From: Caldilineaceae bacterium
GTDB lineage: Bacteria > Chloroflexota > Anaerolineae > Caldilineales > Caldilineaceae
Direction of reading: 5' to 3'
Length of the DNA: 64,000 nt
Assembly: GCA_019637645.1 (NCBI GenBank)
Contig: JAHBVH010000012.1
Location: forward strand, 66,398-130,397
The notes below the pieces were generated by a model. The model made no database searches, was not told the DNA's origin, and saw only the letters and a program-made list of their open reading frames with translations. Position numbers and translations under genes: made by a program. Numbering within the stretch: position 1 is the stretch's first letter; every line of letters starts with the position of its first letter. Shown piece after piece: positions 43,245 to 52,934 of this stretch.

Positions 43245-45125
43245 CTATGCTACCTGTAAGACACTGTGGCTAGATGAATAGCCGCTTTCCTCACGCACGG
43301 GGTTTTCCGGGTCCGCCAACCAACAACCAGGAGGGACTTGATCCTCTCGCCAGAAGCGATAGAGATGGCGGCCCGGCGGCAGTTGGACAAGGCCATGCCA
43401 CCAACCGGAGGGGGTTGCCTGGAGCCACTGAGCATGTGGTTGCCAGCCATTCCAAGCGCCGATCACACTCACGCGCGTTGCCGTCGGCGCATAGAGCCCA
43501 ACGTAAATCAGCCGTTCCGCTGCCCCCATGGCAGCTTCAGGCCGTGACCAGAGAGGAAGACCTTGGGCCTGCCAGCGTGCGCTGGCCGCCGCGGTGAGGA
43601 CACTGCCACTCCATGGATAACCGGTTAATGGGCCATCGGCCACCCGCAAAGCCGTAGCCACAGCAGCATAGGGCTGGAGGAGCCCCGCGCCAACCTGTTG
43701 CGCTGGTTTCCCCGGTAGCGACAAGGCCGTCTCTTGTAAGATCGAGCGGACTTGGGCCACCGTCAAATGGGGGTTGGCCTCCACCATCTGCGCGGCGACG
43801 GCCGAGACCTGGGCGACGGCCACGCTCGTGCCATCCACCTGTTGGTAATAAGGGTGCACCCATTTGTGGGCATTCATCCGGTGGCGCACGGCCTGCCAAA
43901 CCGCTGGCATCCAGGTCGGGGGTGTATATTCAGCTACGTCTGGGGGCAAGTCGCTCCTGGGCATTGGCGGTATGGGGGGTATCAATGCATCTTCATGGTA
44001 GCCGAGTAGGGTCTGGCGCAATTCGCCCAACGCGGCCATCTCCCGAAAAATTGGGCTCACGGGCAAAATGGGAGCGGGCAACCAGCGGCCCAACGCCAGG
44101 ATCTCTGGCTTGTGCCACTGTTCGCGCTGATAGGTAACGGTGCCATAATTATGGGGATAGAGCGATAAGTCCGCCAACCGGGCGGGCGCGGGGTTCAACC
44201 AACGCCGGTTGGCATCGTCAACGCCACCAACGGTTAAAACGGTGGGCGTCTGCGCGGGGGCTTTTAATTCCGCGGCACCTCGATTCCCCGCGGCGGCGGC
44301 AACCACCACACCGCGTTCGACCAACGCCGCGGCGGCCAGACAGACGGGGTTGCGCTCCCATGGCTGGATAAAATCGCCCCCAACGCTGATGTTGAGTACC
44401 CGTACACCATAGCGCGCCCAGTTGTCGTCGCGCAGCAACCATTCCAGGCCGCGCAAAATATCTTCTTCGGGAATCCGCCCACCGCCGCGGCCAATCTTAA
44501 TCGGCAGTACCGTTGCTTCGGCAGCGTAGCCGCGGTAGCGTCCCCCACTGAGCAGTCCATTGCCAGCCACCAAGGTCGAGGTCATTTGACCATGCCAACT
44601 ATCGCCAGCGCCATCCCACAAGCTAGGTTGTTCTAGGCCAACCCGTTCCTGCTGATCCGTCAGATCGACATAGTGGGCAAAACGGAGAGCGACTTGGGCC
44701 AACTGGGCCTGCCATTGGGCTGGCGACAAGGTGGCCCACGGCGGTGGCGACCCCGGCCAAATCGATGCGGTGATCAGATCAGGGTGAGGATAGTAACCAC
44801 TATCCAAAAAAGCGACCGTGACAGCGCGCCCCGTCACGGTATCATAGGCTGGGAGCCGCTCCGCCTGGCTGAGGACCGTTTCCTCGGCTGGATGGTAATA
44901 GGGAAAAGTGGTCGGCGGGGTGGTCGTTGTATGGAGCGAGTGGGCAGTGCGCTGGGCCGCCGCCTGCTGGGCATAATGATGGACACAATCAGGACAGAGG
45001 CCGTGGGCAGGTTGCCACCCTGGCTGGTCGGTGGCAATCAGGCGCGCAAGGAGCGGTTGCACCGTTGCGGTTTGGGCGAGGATCGCGGGGGCGTGTTCCT
45101 TACCACAGCGGGGGCAGTGCGCCAA
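43245..45125 (-). CDS. Subtilisin-like S8 protease with zinc-ribbon-like N-terminus and carbohydrate-binding-like C-terminus
   Basis: 626 residues from TTG 45125 (AGGAG eight bases before, lying at the end of the upstream gene); an in-frame TTG at 45167 is less likely. The N-terminus HCPRCGKEHAPA ... LCPDCVHHY has four cysteines, zinc-ribbon like. S8 triad: VTVAFLDSGYYPHPDL (Asp), SWHGQMTSTLVAGNG (His), DGTSVAVAQVSAVAAQM (Ser), oxyanion AAAAGNRG. C-terminal about 100 residues with YVGLYAPTATRVSVIGAWNG resemble a CBM48/E-set glycogen-binding domain. No signal peptide, so probably cytoplasmic, unusual for the family. Overlaps closely with the gene upstream (5-base gap). Confidence 0.9.
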   Translation of the reverse strand: MAHCPRCGKEHAPAILAQTATVQPLLARLIATDQPGWQPAHGLCPDCVHHYAQQAAAQRTAHSLHTTTTPPTTFPYYHPAEETVLSQAERLPAYDTVTGRAVTVAFLDSGYYPHPDLITASIWPGSPPPWATLSPAQWQAQLAQVALRFAHYVDLTDQQERVGLEQPSLWDGAGDSWHGQMTSTLVAGNGLLSGGRYRGYAAEATVLPIKIGRGGGRIPEEDILRGLEWLLRDDNWARYGVRVLNISVGGDFIQPWERNPVCLAAAALVERGVVVAAAAGNRGAAELKAPAQTPTVLTVGGVDDANRRWLNPAPARLADLSLYPHNYGTVTYQREQWHKPEILALGRWLPAPILPVSPIFREMAALGELRQTLLGYHEDALIPPIPPMPRSDLPPDVAEYTPPTWMPAVWQAVRHRMNAHKWVHPYYQQVDGTSVAVAQVSAVAAQMVEANPHLTVAQVRSILQETALSLPGKPAQQVGAGLLQPYAAVATALRVADGPLTGYPWSGSVLTAAASARWQAQGLPLWSRPEAAMGAAERLIYVGLYAPTATRVSVIGAWNGWQPHAQWLQATPSGWWHGLVQLPPGRHLYRFWREDQVPPGCWLADPENPVREESGYSSSHSVLQVA

Positions 45126-45130
45126 GCGAC

Positions 45131-45547
45131 TTACTCCTGATTCTGCCGGCGGCGTAACTCTTCCCAATCCACGCCAATGCCAAAGCCCGGCTCGGACGCG
45201 TCTGGGTTACGAAATTCTAGGACTAGATCAAATTCCTGGCGGTCAATGACTTTGGGCTTCTCCGTCAACCCGATGCTGAGAATGGCAACCACCCGATAGG
45301 TCGCGCCCGGCTGTGGATTGCGGAGATGCAGGGTTGTATCCAGCTTCTGTTCGGCGTGGGCCAACAGAAAAACGCTGGTGTTCTCCGTGCCATTCGGATT
45401 GGCAATGATGATTTCGATATTGGGCTTTTCTTCTTGGGTGGCCGTCAACCAAGCCCGTGTCCAGATCCGTTTCAAGTCAGGATACGGATAGAGGACAATC
45501 CGCTCAAACCGCAGTGGTTCATCTGCTTGAAAGAGGGAAATTTCCAT
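45131..45547 (-). CDS. Hypothetical protein coupled to the S8 protease
   Basis: 138 residues from ATG 45547 (GGAGTGCAAATT upstream). Beta-rich: MEISLFQADEPLRFERIVLY, IEIIIANPNGTENTSVFLLA and YRVVAILSIGLTEKPKVID; ends ELRRRQNQE. No signal peptide, no recognised family. Its stop is 5 bases before the protease TTG and supplies that gene's ribosome site, so the two proteins are probably made together; a substrate, inhibitor or partner are all possible. Confidence 0.8.
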   Translation of the reverse strand: MEISLFQADEPLRFERIVLYPYPDLKRIWTRAWLTATQEEKPNIEIIIANPNGTENTSVFLLAHAEQKLDTTLHLRNPQPGATYRVVAILSIGLTEKPKVIDRQEFDLVLEFRNPDASEPGFGIGVDWEELRRRQNQE

Positions 45548-45824
45548 AATTTGCACTCCGCACGCTACGTTCTCGTCTGTTCTAAAAAGCATTACCCCGA
45601 AGCGTCACAGGCCGTTTGCCAATTTCGGGGCCGTCAAGCTTCGCTCCGCTTATTCAAGTGTAGACGAAAGCTGGGCGATTCGTCAAAACCCCAAGCCTAA
45701 TGGTGCTCGGCACAAAGGCACACGCGCTGGGCAAAGCAACAGGACTTCGCCCGCCAAGTGCGAACAGGCCCATGGGGTAGGCAACGGCGACAAAGTTCAG
45801 GCAAAGCGAAGGGAGCGAGCGGGG

Positions 45825-46919
45825 TCAGCGACCAAGCGGTAGGGCAATATGGAGCGTGGTGCCAATACCTGGCGTACTCTCGATATTCAATTGACCGCCG
45901 GCCATTTCCACCAAGCAGCGGGCAATGACTAGGCCCAGCCCGGAGCCTTGCTGTTCATAGGTGGCGCGCTCAAATTGTTTATAGGGGCCGATCTGGGCAA
46001 TGTTCTCGGCAGTCAGGCCGCGCCCTTGGTCAAAGATGGAAAATCGATAGTAGCCAGCCTCTGGTCCGCCGATAATCCGAACGGTAGCGGGCACTTTGGA
46101 AAACTTGAAGGCGTTGTCGACCAGTTCATACACAATTTTGGTCAAATCTTCACGCGAGAGTTGGACAATCCCTGGCCGAACCTCGAGGAAGAGATCATCA
46201 AGACGATCATAGGTGTGCGCGGCTTGCATAGCCGCTTCGTTCATGACATCGACGACAGCGGTGGTTTGGGTCAGATCAAGGAGTGGCCCGCGCTCTGGCG
46301 CGGCGGCGTAGACTTCTAATTGTGCATAGAGTAGATGGTTCTCGACCAAGCGATATAGCTGTTGACCGCTAGCCGTGATCAGGCTAGCATAGTCAATGAT
46401 TTCGTCGGGCGTGAGCGAGGCAGCATCTTGGCTCAGGAGTTCACCAATTCCAAGGATACCAACCAACGGCGTGCGCAGTTCATGCGGCAGCGTATAGAGC
46501 AGTTGCGTGCGCAGTTCATTGACCCGCTTGTCACTTTGTTGCTCAAAAAGGTTGCGACGCGCCAAGCGGCTACGCACCGCGCCGAGAAGCTCTGCATGGC
46601 TAAAGGGCTTTGTAATATAGTCATCCGCCCCTAGCTCCATTCCATACCGAATGTCAGTTTTTTCCTGCTTAGCCGTCATAAAGAGAAAGGGCGTCAAGGC
46701 AGTTGTCGGCTGCGTACGTAGTTCCAACAGCACCCGATACCCATCCTTTTCGGGCATCATAATATCACACAGAATTAAGTCTGGATGCACCTGCAGCGCT
46801 TGTTCTACCCCAATGCGTCCATTTGCGGCCCCAATCGCTTCATACCCTTCCAGGTTAAGCCAGATCAGCACCTCTTCTAGAATATTGACATTATCTTCGA
46901 TCACCAAAATTTTGTTCAT
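45825..46919 (-). CDS. Response regulator receiver fused to histidine kinase
   Basis: 364 residues from ATG 46919. Receiver domain 1-120 with phosphoacceptor D52 (LILCDIMMPEKDG), K104 and Y101 (DDYITKPF). HisKA-like dimerisation helix with H146 (TLPHELRTPLVG), N-box VYELVDNAFKFS, G-box FDQGRGL, GSGLGLVIARCLVEMAGG and a C-terminal GTTLHIALPL. An input signal arrives by phosphate transfer to the receiver; no membrane segments, so cytoplasmic. No separate partner regulator lies next to it. Confidence 0.93.
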   Translation of the reverse strand: MNKILVIEDNVNILEEVLIWLNLEGYEAIGAANGRIGVEQALQVHPDLILCDIMMPEKDGYRVLLELRTQPTTALTPFLFMTAKQEKTDIRYGMELGADDYITKPFSHAELLGAVRSRLARRNLFEQQSDKRVNELRTQLLYTLPHELRTPLVGILGIGELLSQDAASLTPDEIIDYASLITASGQQLYRLVENHLLYAQLEVYAAAPERGPLLDLTQTTAVVDVMNEAAMQAAHTYDRLDDLFLEVRPGIVQLSREDLTKIVYELVDNAFKFSKVPATVRIIGGPEAGYYRFSIFDQGRGLTAENIAQIGPYKQFERATYEQQGSGLGLVIARCLVEMAGGQLNIESTPGIGTTLHIALPLGR

Positions 46920-47172
46920 CACTCTGTAGTCTATCGCGAAAGGGGAGGGTTGTCTAGCCCCCAATTGCAAAAATACTTATTTTCCAGCACAGTTTTCAAG
47001 TAATTGGCACGACGAGCCTTCAACTCTCCTGCACCACCACGCCAACCCTATATGACTACCCCCTTATGATCAGCGATTTATGGCATTTGTGGTAGACTGA
47101 ACAATCAAGCAAGAATAGGGCTCATGAGCCCTGGCAAGTAGCTGAGCTTGTACAGGTTGATGTCAATCGATA

Positions 47173-47223
47173 GGGAGATGCAGCGTGGTGAGTGGTGATG
47201 ATACAAATCACGCTGCGTCTCCC
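47173..47223. repeat. 15-bp stem-loop upstream of the heme A synthase gene
   Basis: GGGAGATGCAGCGTG (47173-47187) pairs with CACGCTGCGTCTCCC (47209-47223), one G-U pair, 21-base loop. Lies 40 bases before the ATG at 47264; may affect transcription or mRNA stability. The rest of 46920-47172 shows no gene. Confidence 0.6.
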
Positions 47224-47263
47224 ATGCTAAATAGCAGTGACCAGAAGGGGAAAGGAATTGCCG

Positions 47264-48214
47264 ATGAACACCAAGAGGTTTGCGAGCTTTGCTTGGGGCG
47301 TTCTAGGATTTAATATCCTGGTTGTTTTGTGGGGTGCAGTAGTGCGGGCCACAGGCTCTGGCGCTGGCTGTGGGAGTCATTGGCCACTCTGCCAAGGGGA
47401 GCTAGTACCACGCGAGCCCGCGATGGAAACGCTCATCGAGCTTTCCCACCGCCTGACTAGTGGGTTGGCGCTGATCAGCGTTGTGATCTTGCTGATCTGG
47501 TCTTGGCGTCTTTTTCCCAAAGGCCATATTGTGCGGCAGGCGGCGTTCACCTCGATGTTCTTCATGATTGTTGAGGCATTGTTAGGGGCGGGACTTGTGC
47601 TCTTTGAATATGTCGCCTTTAATCAATCGATTGCGCGGGCGTATTGGATGGCTGGGCATTTGGTCAACACCTTTCTCCTGCTGGCGGCCATTGCCCTTAC
47701 GGCTTGGTGGGCGTCCGGCTATGCCTCCTGGCAATGGCGCGGTCAAGGCGCGATCCGCTGGCTCCTGGGATTGGCGTGGCTTGCCATGTTGATGCTAGGG
47801 GTGAGTGGTGCCGTTACTGCTTTGGGGGATACGCTAGCCATTACCGGCCAAATTTCGCCAACCGAATCAACCCTGGTCGCGCAGTTGGTGGCACTCCGTA
47901 TCTATCATCCCCTCTTGGCGATTGGGATGGGCGTGCTGTTGGTGGCTATCACGCTCCAGGTGATGGCGCGGCGACCAAGCCGTGAAACCCAACGCTGGGG
48001 AAGATTGTTGATCGGGGTCTTTGTCGCGGAGCTGCTCATCGGGGCCGTCAATGTTGCGCTCAAAGCACCTGTTTGGCTCCAAATTGTGCATCTCTTTGCC
48101 GCTGATCTCATCTGGCTGTCGTTGGTCTTGCTAACAGCCGCAGCCCTGGCGGTCGAGCAGCCGGTGGTGGACAGCCAACGCCCAGCCATGGTTGAACAGC
48201 CAACAAGCAGGTAA
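47264..48214 (+). CDS. COX15/CtaA-family heme A synthase
   Basis: 316 residues from ATG 47264 (AAAGGAATTGCC upstream). Eight predicted membrane helices. Heme-binding and family residues: VRATGSGAGCGSHWPLCQGE, IELSHRLTSGLALIS, YWMAGHLVNTFLL, RIYHPLLAIGMG, VHLFAADLIWLSLVL. Oxidises heme O to heme A for cytochrome oxidase. It stands alone; ctaB or cox genes are not in the window. Confidence 0.93.
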   Translation: MNTKRFASFAWGVLGFNILVVLWGAVVRATGSGAGCGSHWPLCQGELVPREPAMETLIELSHRLTSGLALISVVILLIWSWRLFPKGHIVRQAAFTSMFFMIVEALLGAGLVLFEYVAFNQSIARAYWMAGHLVNTFLLLAAIALTAWWASGYASWQWRGQGAIRWLLGLAWLAMLMLGVSGAVTALGDTLAITGQISPTESTLVAQLVALRIYHPLLAIGMGVLLVAITLQVMARRPSRETQRWGRLLIGVFVAELLIGAVNVALKAPVWLQIVHLFAADLIWLSLVLLTAAALAVEQPVVDSQRPAMVEQPTSR

Positions 48215-48293
48215 TCGGTTAGCCCCGTGCGTTGGCAAGCGCGAGGCGTTGGCAAGCGAGGGGCATTAGCAGAGAGATACCGCTGTTCGCCCT

Positions 48294-50366
48294 TCAAGGG
48301 ATTGTCACGAGCACTGGCGCACTGGGCTGCGAGACATTTTGCTGAAAGTCAACTGCCACGAGTGCGTAATAGTAAGTTTGGCCCGCCACCACCGTGGCGT
48401 CTTGATAGGTTAGCGCGGTCAGCAGAGTATCTCCCTGCAAAGGAAGACTGGCGGGCGTCACTGGCAATGCCGTGGTGCGATAGAGTCGATAGCCTGCCAC
48501 TGTTTCGTCCTGATTGGCTTGCCACTGGAGAAGAGCGTGCTGCTCCTCCAATGTAACGGTGAGTCCCAGCGGTGGCTCAGGCGGAGTCAGGTCGATCGTA
48601 AACATTTGCGCTTCGATGCTGGGTAAGGATTCATTCCCCGCCAGATCGAGCGCGGTCAGGAGATAGTAGTAGGTTTGACCATTCAAGGCAATGGTGTCAC
48701 GGTAGGTAGCAGCCGTTAAGGGCGTCGTCCCATTGAGCGGCGCTTGCGTGCGATCAACGGGGAGCTGATTACTCCGGTAGACATTGTAACCAGCCAGATC
48801 TGGTTCGCTGTTGGGTTGCCACCGTAGTTGCAGCTGCTCGCCGGCTAAATTGACCGCAATGTTCACTGGTCGATTCGGGGCAAGCAGATCCACCGTCTGG
48901 ACTTCGACCGCTTGGCTAGCGGCGGCCTCTTCGTTAGATTGCGTAATCGCCGTCACTACATAGACATATTGGCTGCCATCGGGTGTAACCGTGTCCACAT
49001 AAGTGGGCTCGGTGAGCGGGCTGCTATTGATCCGATTGCCGAGCCCGCTAGCCTCGCCATAGGCGCGATAGAGATTATAGCCGCGCACGGCAGTCGATGA
49101 GGAAGGTAACCAAGTTAGATACACTTTGTTGTTGGTAATGCGCGCGGTCAGTTCGATCGCCAGGGTTACCGCGAGTGTTGGCGGTGGCGTCGCGGTCGGT
49201 TGTGGCGTCGCGGTGGGCAGGGGGGTAGCCGTTGGTGGGGGTGGGTAGGTTGGTGTAGCTGTGCTCGTCCACACGGGTGCCCAGGTTGCCGTCCAAGTAG
49301 GAAGCGGAGTCGGCGCATAGGTCGGCAGCCAAGTGGGGGTAGCGGTTGCCAGCAAGAGCAACGAGATGGGCGTCATGGTCGCATTGGAAGCAACTAAGGT
49401 TGGTGTGGCGACGGTCGGGAGCGGTGTTGGTGCGGCGGTAGTTGGCGTGGCTGTGGCTGGCACGGTTGGTGTCCAAGTGGCCGCGGCAACTGTTGCCGGA
49501 GCCGGAGGCCAGGTTGCCGTTGGCGTTGGTGCACGCCCAAGCTGGATCGCGGTGGGCAGCAAAACGGGTAGGCCGGTATAAGTGGGGGTTGGTACTAATA
49601 AGGCAGCCGAGAGCGTCGGCACAACGGCCGCGGTGATTGTTGCTACCACTGCTTGTTCGGGCTCAATCGCCACCGGCGATGCGGTGGGAGTGGCGGTAAA
49701 GGCCAATGCTAGTGCGGACGGTGCTGTTGCGGTTGCTGCGGTCGGCGGTGGGTGCATGGGAGACTCGACAGCGACCAAATCTGGCAGCGTACTGACAACC
49801 GTAGCCATCTCTGCTGTGGGTAAATGGCCCAGATTTGGAGTAACCACAATCACCGCGGGTGTTTCAAGGAGGGCAACGGAAGCTGGTGGCCTAGCAACGG
49901 GCGACGCAGCCCTAGATTCTATTTGGGCGAGCGGCAATGGCCTATGCAATTCGCTGACGACGGCGGCGGCGCGCACGACCGTTTGAGCCACAAAATCTGG
50001 TGTAGCCGTAACACTGAGAATCGGCGCCTGCGCCGCGGCAAGTGCCGACTGGATCAGCTCGGTTACTTGTTCAGGCGAACCGTAGGGATTTTCGTCCCAA
50101 ATCTTGGCTTCAATCACGCTCAGGCTAAGAGGCGCAACGGCCACAGGCACTGGCAAGCGATAATCAGCTACTAACTTGGAACGCATGCTAACGGGAATGA
50201 TGCCGAGCACCGACCGCTGTCCACGAAACTCTGTATGCAGAAAAAGCAGCAAGCAGAGGAACAACACAAAAGCGGTCAGATAAAACAGGCGTTTGGGTAC
50301 AAAGGCCCGTTCGCGCTGGATAGACAGGTGTAACGTGTGTAGCCAGAAGGGACGTTTCAACCGCAT
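48294..50366 (-). CDS. Membrane-anchored fibronectin-III surface protein with Thr/Pro-rich stalk
   Basis: 690 residues. Start ATG 50366 overlaps the stop of the cyclase gene (TAATG), ribosome site GGAG inside that gene; GTG 50381 is an alternative. A membrane segment (LFYLTAFVLFLCLLLFLHTE) near residue 35, then about 330 residues of low-complexity A/T/P/V sequence, with runs such as PTATWPPAPATVAAATWTP. From about 400 three fibronectin-III-like repeats, each with Y..T..L....YYY..A.D pattern, e.g. LQLRWQPNSEPDLAGYNVYR. Type II membrane topology with extracytoplasmic FnIII domains. Function unknown; coupling suggests joint expression with the cyclase. Confidence 0.9.
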   Translation of the reverse strand: MRLKRPFWLHTLHLSIQRERAFVPKRLFYLTAFVLFLCLLLFLHTEFRGQRSVLGIIPVSMRSKLVADYRLPVPVAVAPLSLSVIEAKIWDENPYGSPEQVTELIQSALAAAQAPILSVTATPDFVAQTVVRAAAVVSELHRPLPLAQIESRAASPVARPPASVALLETPAVIVVTPNLGHLPTAEMATVVSTLPDLVAVESPMHPPPTAATATAPSALALAFTATPTASPVAIEPEQAVVATITAAVVPTLSAALLVPTPTYTGLPVLLPTAIQLGRAPTPTATWPPAPATVAAATWTPTVPATATPTTAAPTPLPTVATPTLVASNATMTPISLLLLATATPTWLPTYAPTPLPTWTATWAPVWTSTATPTYPPPPTATPLPTATPQPTATPPPTLAVTLAIELTARITNNKVYLTWLPSSSTAVRGYNLYRAYGEASGLGNRINSSPLTEPTYVDTVTPDGSQYVYVVTAITQSNEEAAASQAVEVQTVDLLAPNRPVNIAVNLAGEQLQLRWQPNSEPDLAGYNVYRSNQLPVDRTQAPLNGTTPLTAATYRDTIALNGQTYYYLLTALDLAGNESLPSIEAQMFTIDLTPPEPPLGLTVTLEEQHALLQWQANQDETVAGYRLYRTTALPVTPASLPLQGDTLLTALTYQDATVVAGQTYYYALVAVDFQQNVSQPSAPVLVTIP

Positions 50367-52594
50367 TAAACGACTCTCCACATGACCATCGATGATGCCT
50401 CATCAACAGGACGAGCTGTACAGAGGCGATAGAGGGTAATCGGGGCCGACTTGCCGCGCAGTAGATGTTGCCCCAGCGGTTCAAAATAGAACTCTTTACG
50501 CCGAGGGCCAAGGGCATCGATGGTTTGTTGGCTGACCACGATCACATTGTCATTAAAGGTTTTGGTAAATTCACCTAGCCGGCTGGTGGCGTTCACTGTA
50601 TCGCCCACGATTGTATATTGAAGCCGTTCAGCCGACCCTAGCCCCCCTGCGGTAACCACACCACTGTGCAAGGCAATCCCCGTCAACAGGGGCGGCTCCC
50701 CACGTTGCAAACGCCGTTCATTACTTTGTTCAATCACCGCCAACATCTGTTGGGCAGCGACACAGGCGTGATAGGCCCCTGCGGAGGGTGTCAGGGGTTT
50801 GGGCAAGACGCCAAAAAAGGCAACTAACGAATCACCGGCAAAGGCATTGATCACACCCTGGTTTCCATTGATAGCGGGGACGAGCTCGCTAAAATATTCA
50901 TTCAACCACCGCAAAACGGTGGTAGAGTCGGCCTGTTCCGAAAGGGGCGTAAAATTACGGATATCACTCATCAGGACAGTTGTCATCACGTCTTGACCAG
51001 CCAGCCGCAATTCCCCAGCTTGAAAAGCCTGTCGCAGCTGTTCGCGCACGGGCGGCGAGACTGTTCGTCCCAGGAGATCGCGGTAGATCACGCTCTCGCG
51101 CAGTTGTTGGATCATCCGATTGAACGAAGCAACCAAGAGACCGATTTCGTCAGCGCCTGCCGGATCGACCTGGACATCCAGATTGCCACTGGCCACGGCA
51201 CTGGAAGCGCGAATCAAGCGGACCAGTGGTGTGGTAATGCGATTCGCCAGATAGAGCCCGAGGAGCGTAACCAAGAGGAAAGCCAGGATCACCCACAGCG
51301 CCAGTTGGAGGCGTTGGTCAGCCGCCAGCCGGATCAACAGCGCGCGCGTGAGGGCTGTGCCGTAGAAGCCGAGCGTATCACCACGGCTGGTGCGCCAGAC
51401 CCCAAGTACTTCGCGGTAGTCACTGCTGCCCGCGACGACTTTACGCACTAAACTAGCCTGGGCGTGCTGTTGGGCAATGGTTGTCAGCTCGATCGGGGTC
51501 AGCGCGGGGGGCGAAGCAATGGGGTCCAAGGTCGAACTGAGCACGCTGCCCTGTTGATCATAGAAGGTAATATTCGCTAGCACGGCTTGCTTCATGGTAT
51601 TGGCAAGCTCAGTCACATCGGTACCTACCAGGAGGAGCCCCACCATGGTCTGTGTTTGATCCAGCACAGGGCCAGCGACATAGAGGAAATCGCGCCCTTG
51701 TTCGTGAAAGAGGCCCGCATAACGGCGGTAGCCATCTCCCGGTGCTTGATTGCGTGCCGCTTCGACAAAGGGAGCGGATAGAAAGGCGACGTCGCGCCAA
51801 GCTTGGTAGACATTGGCTTCCCCCGTTTGCCGTAGCGAGAGCAAGGAGATATTACCGCGCTGTGGCAAGAAATCGACGGCATCGGGACCATAGTTGATCA
51901 CGGTGGGCAAGAGCAGGCGACGCAAGGCTTCGGCATCCTCGGCGGCCAGCTCTTGTGTCATGCCATCCGTAAAGGCCAGGGCGCGCCAAGCAGTCAGCAA
52001 CGCTTGTTCCTCTTTTACAATGCGGTCGGCAGCCATAATGCCAGCATCGACCAACTGACGCTGAAAACGTTCCTCCATCGTCTCGGTTAGCAAACGGCTG
52101 GTCAGCAACACCCCTGCGATCATCACCACGGCGGACAGCAGTAAATAGGGTAGGGTAATTTTTAGATGCACCGGAAAGCGTAGTTTTTTGGGCATCAGCC
52201 ATAGCTGGTCTAATCCCAGGGTCTGCGCTTGGTCGCCAGGCGATTGCAGGAGGGCCTGCTCCAGTCGTTCGGTGGTCACTGGTTTGAGCAGCAGCGAACG
52301 GATATCTGACCGGGAAAGGTGGACTTCGGCGGCGTTGGCGGTTACGCCAATCAGTTGCGCCTTGGGGTGCTGGGTGCGAATGTGTTGGATCAAGCCTTCT
52401 AGTGTCGCCGCTGGTAGTTGGAGATCTACGAAGATCAAATCGAACCGTTGTTCGTCTAACAGTGTTCGGACTTGAATCAAATTTTCAGCAAGCCAGTAAC
52501 GCCAGTTGCGGCTTTCACAGAAATCGGCAACTTGGTGCGCATCGCGAAACTCTGTCAGCAGAATCAGTACCTGTGTAGCGTGATGAATGTTCAA
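50366..52594 (-). CDS. Receiver-CACHE-HAMP-class III adenylate/guanylate cyclase
   Basis: 742 residues from TTG 52594, chosen because GGGAG lies eight bases upstream and because the longer frame runs through a tandem repeat. Order: a receiver-like domain 1-115 with LIFVDLQLP (Asp) and LLLKPV (Lys); membrane helix near 150; an extracytoplasmic CACHE-like region; second membrane helix ALWVILAFLLVTLLGLYLAN; HAMP (about 455-510); catalytic domain with metal-binding VLMSDIRNFTPLSE and GDSLVAFFG, then LHSGVVTAGGLGS and YTIVGDTVNATSRL. It makes cAMP or cGMP; base specificity not decided. A phosphorelay could act on the receiver. Coupled to the FnIII gene. Confidence 0.92.
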   Translation of the reverse strand: MNIHHATQVLILLTEFRDAHQVADFCESRNWRYWLAENLIQVRTLLDEQRFDLIFVDLQLPAATLEGLIQHIRTQHPKAQLIGVTANAAEVHLSRSDIRSLLLKPVTTERLEQALLQSPGDQAQTLGLDQLWLMPKKLRFPVHLKITLPYLLLSAVVMIAGVLLTSRLLTETMEERFQRQLVDAGIMAADRIVKEEQALLTAWRALAFTDGMTQELAAEDAEALRRLLLPTVINYGPDAVDFLPQRGNISLLSLRQTGEANVYQAWRDVAFLSAPFVEAARNQAPGDGYRRYAGLFHEQGRDFLYVAGPVLDQTQTMVGLLLVGTDVTELANTMKQAVLANITFYDQQGSVLSSTLDPIASPPALTPIELTTIAQQHAQASLVRKVVAGSSDYREVLGVWRTSRGDTLGFYGTALTRALLIRLAADQRLQLALWVILAFLLVTLLGLYLANRITTPLVRLIRASSAVASGNLDVQVDPAGADEIGLLVASFNRMIQQLRESVIYRDLLGRTVSPPVREQLRQAFQAGELRLAGQDVMTTVLMSDIRNFTPLSEQADSTTVLRWLNEYFSELVPAINGNQGVINAFAGDSLVAFFGVLPKPLTPSAGAYHACVAAQQMLAVIEQSNERRLQRGEPPLLTGIALHSGVVTAGGLGSAERLQYTIVGDTVNATSRLGEFTKTFNDNVIVVSQQTIDALGPRRKEFYFEPLGQHLLRGKSAPITLYRLCTARPVDEASSMVMWRVV

Positions 52595-52640
52595 CTTTGT
52601 TACTCCCTTGCAGCAAGGCAAGTGAAGCCCCTGCACAGCG

Positions 52641-52718
52641 TACAGAACCAGTGTACAGAACCAGTGTACAGAACCAGTGTACAGAACCAGTGTACAGAAC
52701 CAGTGTATAGGATCATGG
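52641..52718. repeat. 13-bp tandem repeat in the cyclase promoter region
   Basis: TACAGAACCAGTG is repeated exactly from 52641 to 52705 (five units), followed by a diverged sixth unit (TATAGGATCATGG). It lies 47-125 bases upstream of the cyclase TTG. The period of 13 bp is not a whole helical turn. Confidence 0.85.
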
Positions 52719-52934
52719 GCAAGCCACCGCCAACAGGGGTGTTCTTGCAAAAAACAACAGCGGGAGTAGACTACCATTGCCACTAGAGAAACGCGTCTGC
52801 TTCTATTTGGGTTGATCCGCCACCTTGCGGCGCTAACCCCATTATCGACCATTGCATTTGTCGCGCTGATCACCAAGGGCAGCACACGCCAAAGGGAAAC
52901 AACGCAGGACGACCTACGCCATCATCGCGGGCCA

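Noticed and set aside
52595..52885. 97-residue N-terminal extension of the cyclase
   Set aside because: Encoded by the 13-bp tandem repeat and neighbouring sequence; TTG 52594 has a proper ribosome site.
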